Shown: one piece after another, positions 63,340-64,000 of the stretch
Layout: every line of letters starts with the position of its first letter
Position numbering within the stretch: position 1 is the stretch's first letter
NCBI GenBank assembly: GCA_015060115.1
Contig: SUZB01000003.1
Location: 1 to 64,000 of the forward strand
Length of the DNA: 64,000 bases
Reading direction: 5' to 3'
Source: Rikenellaceae bacterium
GTDB lineage: Bacteria > Bacteroidota > Bacteroidia > Bacteroidales > Rikenellaceae
The notes under the pieces: model-generated
Databases searched by the model: none
The model's input: the letters and a program-made list of their open reading frames with translations, nothing else
What the model was told of the DNA's origin: nothing
Program-made: the position numbers and the translations under genes

Positions 63340-64000
63340 TTACGCCTCAAGAGCGAAACGCTTGTAAGCCACAACAGTAGCCTCCTTGTCAGCGCGTGCG
63401 ATAAACTCACGGATAGACTCCTTCTCGCCTACAACGCACTGGTTAAGAAGAGTGTTCTCCTCGTAGAACTTACGCATCTTACCCTCTGCAATCTTCTCGA
63501 GGATAGCCTCAGGCTTGTTAGCGTTCTTGGGATCCTGCTTCATCATCTCAAGCTGGATAGCCTTCTCCTTCTCAACAACCTCTGCGGGGCAGTCGTTCTC
63601 GTCGATAGAGATAGGAGCCATTGCAGTTGCCTGCATAGCTACCTTCTTAGCAACCTCCTCGTCGATAGCCTTGTTGAAGCCGAGAACAGTACCGAGCTTC
63701 TTGTTGAAGTGAACATAAGATACGCAGTAGGGAGCCTCGATACGAGCGTAGTATGCGAGCTCTACCTTCTCGCCAGTCTGACCTGACTTCTCGGTAACCA
63801 TCTCCTCTACGGTGATACCCTCAGCGTTCTTAACGCCCATAAGAGCGTCGCGGTCTGCTGCATCAGCTGCAACAGCAACCTCCAAGATAGCGTTTGCTGA
63901 AGCGCCGAACTCGTTGTTAGCTGCAACGAAGTCAGTCTCGCAAGCAAGGCAAAGGATATAAGCCTTCTGGTCAACGATCTTAGTTACAACAACACCCTCG
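63340..64000 (-). CDS. tsf: Elongation factor Ts, 3' part
   Basis: Nucleotide-exchange factor for EF-Tu. The gene enters from beyond the window end; about 220 C-terminal residues are present. The segments CETDFVAANNEF (near 63,930), VAVAADAADRDAL and the C-terminal FARADKE-like REFIARADKEATVVAYKRFAL identify it. The usual length is about 275, so only the N-terminal UBA-like part is missing. Normally preceded by rpsB, which is outside the window. Confidence 0.95.
   Translation of the reverse strand, partial: EGVVVTKIVDQKAYILCLACETDFVAANNEFGASANAILEVAVAADAADRDALMGVKNAEGITVEEMVTEKSGQTGEKVELAYYARIEAPYCVSYVHFNKKLGTVLGFNKAIDEEVAKKVAMQATAMAPISIDENDCPAEVVEKEKAIQLEMMKQDPKNANKPEAILEKIAEGKMRKFYEENTLLNQCVVGEKESIREFIARADKEATVVAYKRFALEA

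Overview
The window looks like a chromosomal segment of a gut-type Bacteroidales, most like the Alistipes/Rikenellaceae lineage (inference). The pointers are: recurrent Bacteroidota promoters (TAnnTTTG at -7 with TTTG or TTG 18-20 bases upstream), no Shine-Dalgarno dependence, many BACON-type surface lipoproteins, secreted dipeptidyl peptidases of families S9 and M49, a eukaryote/archaeal-type ProS, and an ackA-ptb-buk fermentation cluster. No phage, plasmid or transposase gene is present.

Layout. 0.2-6.9 kb: phosphate uptake (a porin with pstSCAB) divergent from a PhoB/PhoR-type two-component pair. 7-9.8 kb: HtrA protease and a lipoprotein. 9.9-15.3 kb: a TorF-like outer-membrane protein and a potABCD polyamine importer. 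15.7-23.4 kb: DPP-IV, proS-purC and groESL. 23.6-28.4 kb: a three-gene lipoprotein operon. 28.7-33.6 kb: lipoprotein DPP-III, rarA and a nucleoside-type MFS carrier. 33.6-34.6 kb: tRNA-Gln followed by a duplicated tRNA 3' end and structured repeats. 34.6-37.5 kb: a four-domain persulfide/sulfur-transfer enzyme with a small MarR regulator. 37.6-43.3 kb: DUF349 gene, pyrG and yidC. 43.6-49 kb: ackA-ptb-buk, aroQ and a flippase. 49-55 kb: thiL and three surface lipoproteins. 55-64 kb: argR, a second DPP-III, a DUF486 membrane protein, rplU-rpmA, a degenerate receiver-like gene, cysQ, a YiiX-like hydrolase, a DUF4878 lipoprotein, superoxide reductase and the 3' part of tsf.

The coding content is mostly housekeeping, peptide/amino-acid fermentation and surface lipoproteins. 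The striking signal lies between the genes. Almost every longer gap is filled with members of a few interspersed, strongly structured repeat families. Family A is a ~127-130 bp nested palindrome with eight copies, six of them starting on or within a few bases of a stop codon. Its stems show paired base changes. Family B has an 18-base core flanked by inverted octamer/nonamer arrays (five copies plus fragments). Family C has inverted nonamer arrays around a GCGC-containing core (four copies). Family D is a tandem CTAACAA-type heptamer. Family E is two nested hairpins with an identical apical loop beside tRNA-Gln. They combine in a fixed order (A, then C or B, then D). This is the best candidate here for an undescribed system. 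No mobilising gene for it is visible in the window.
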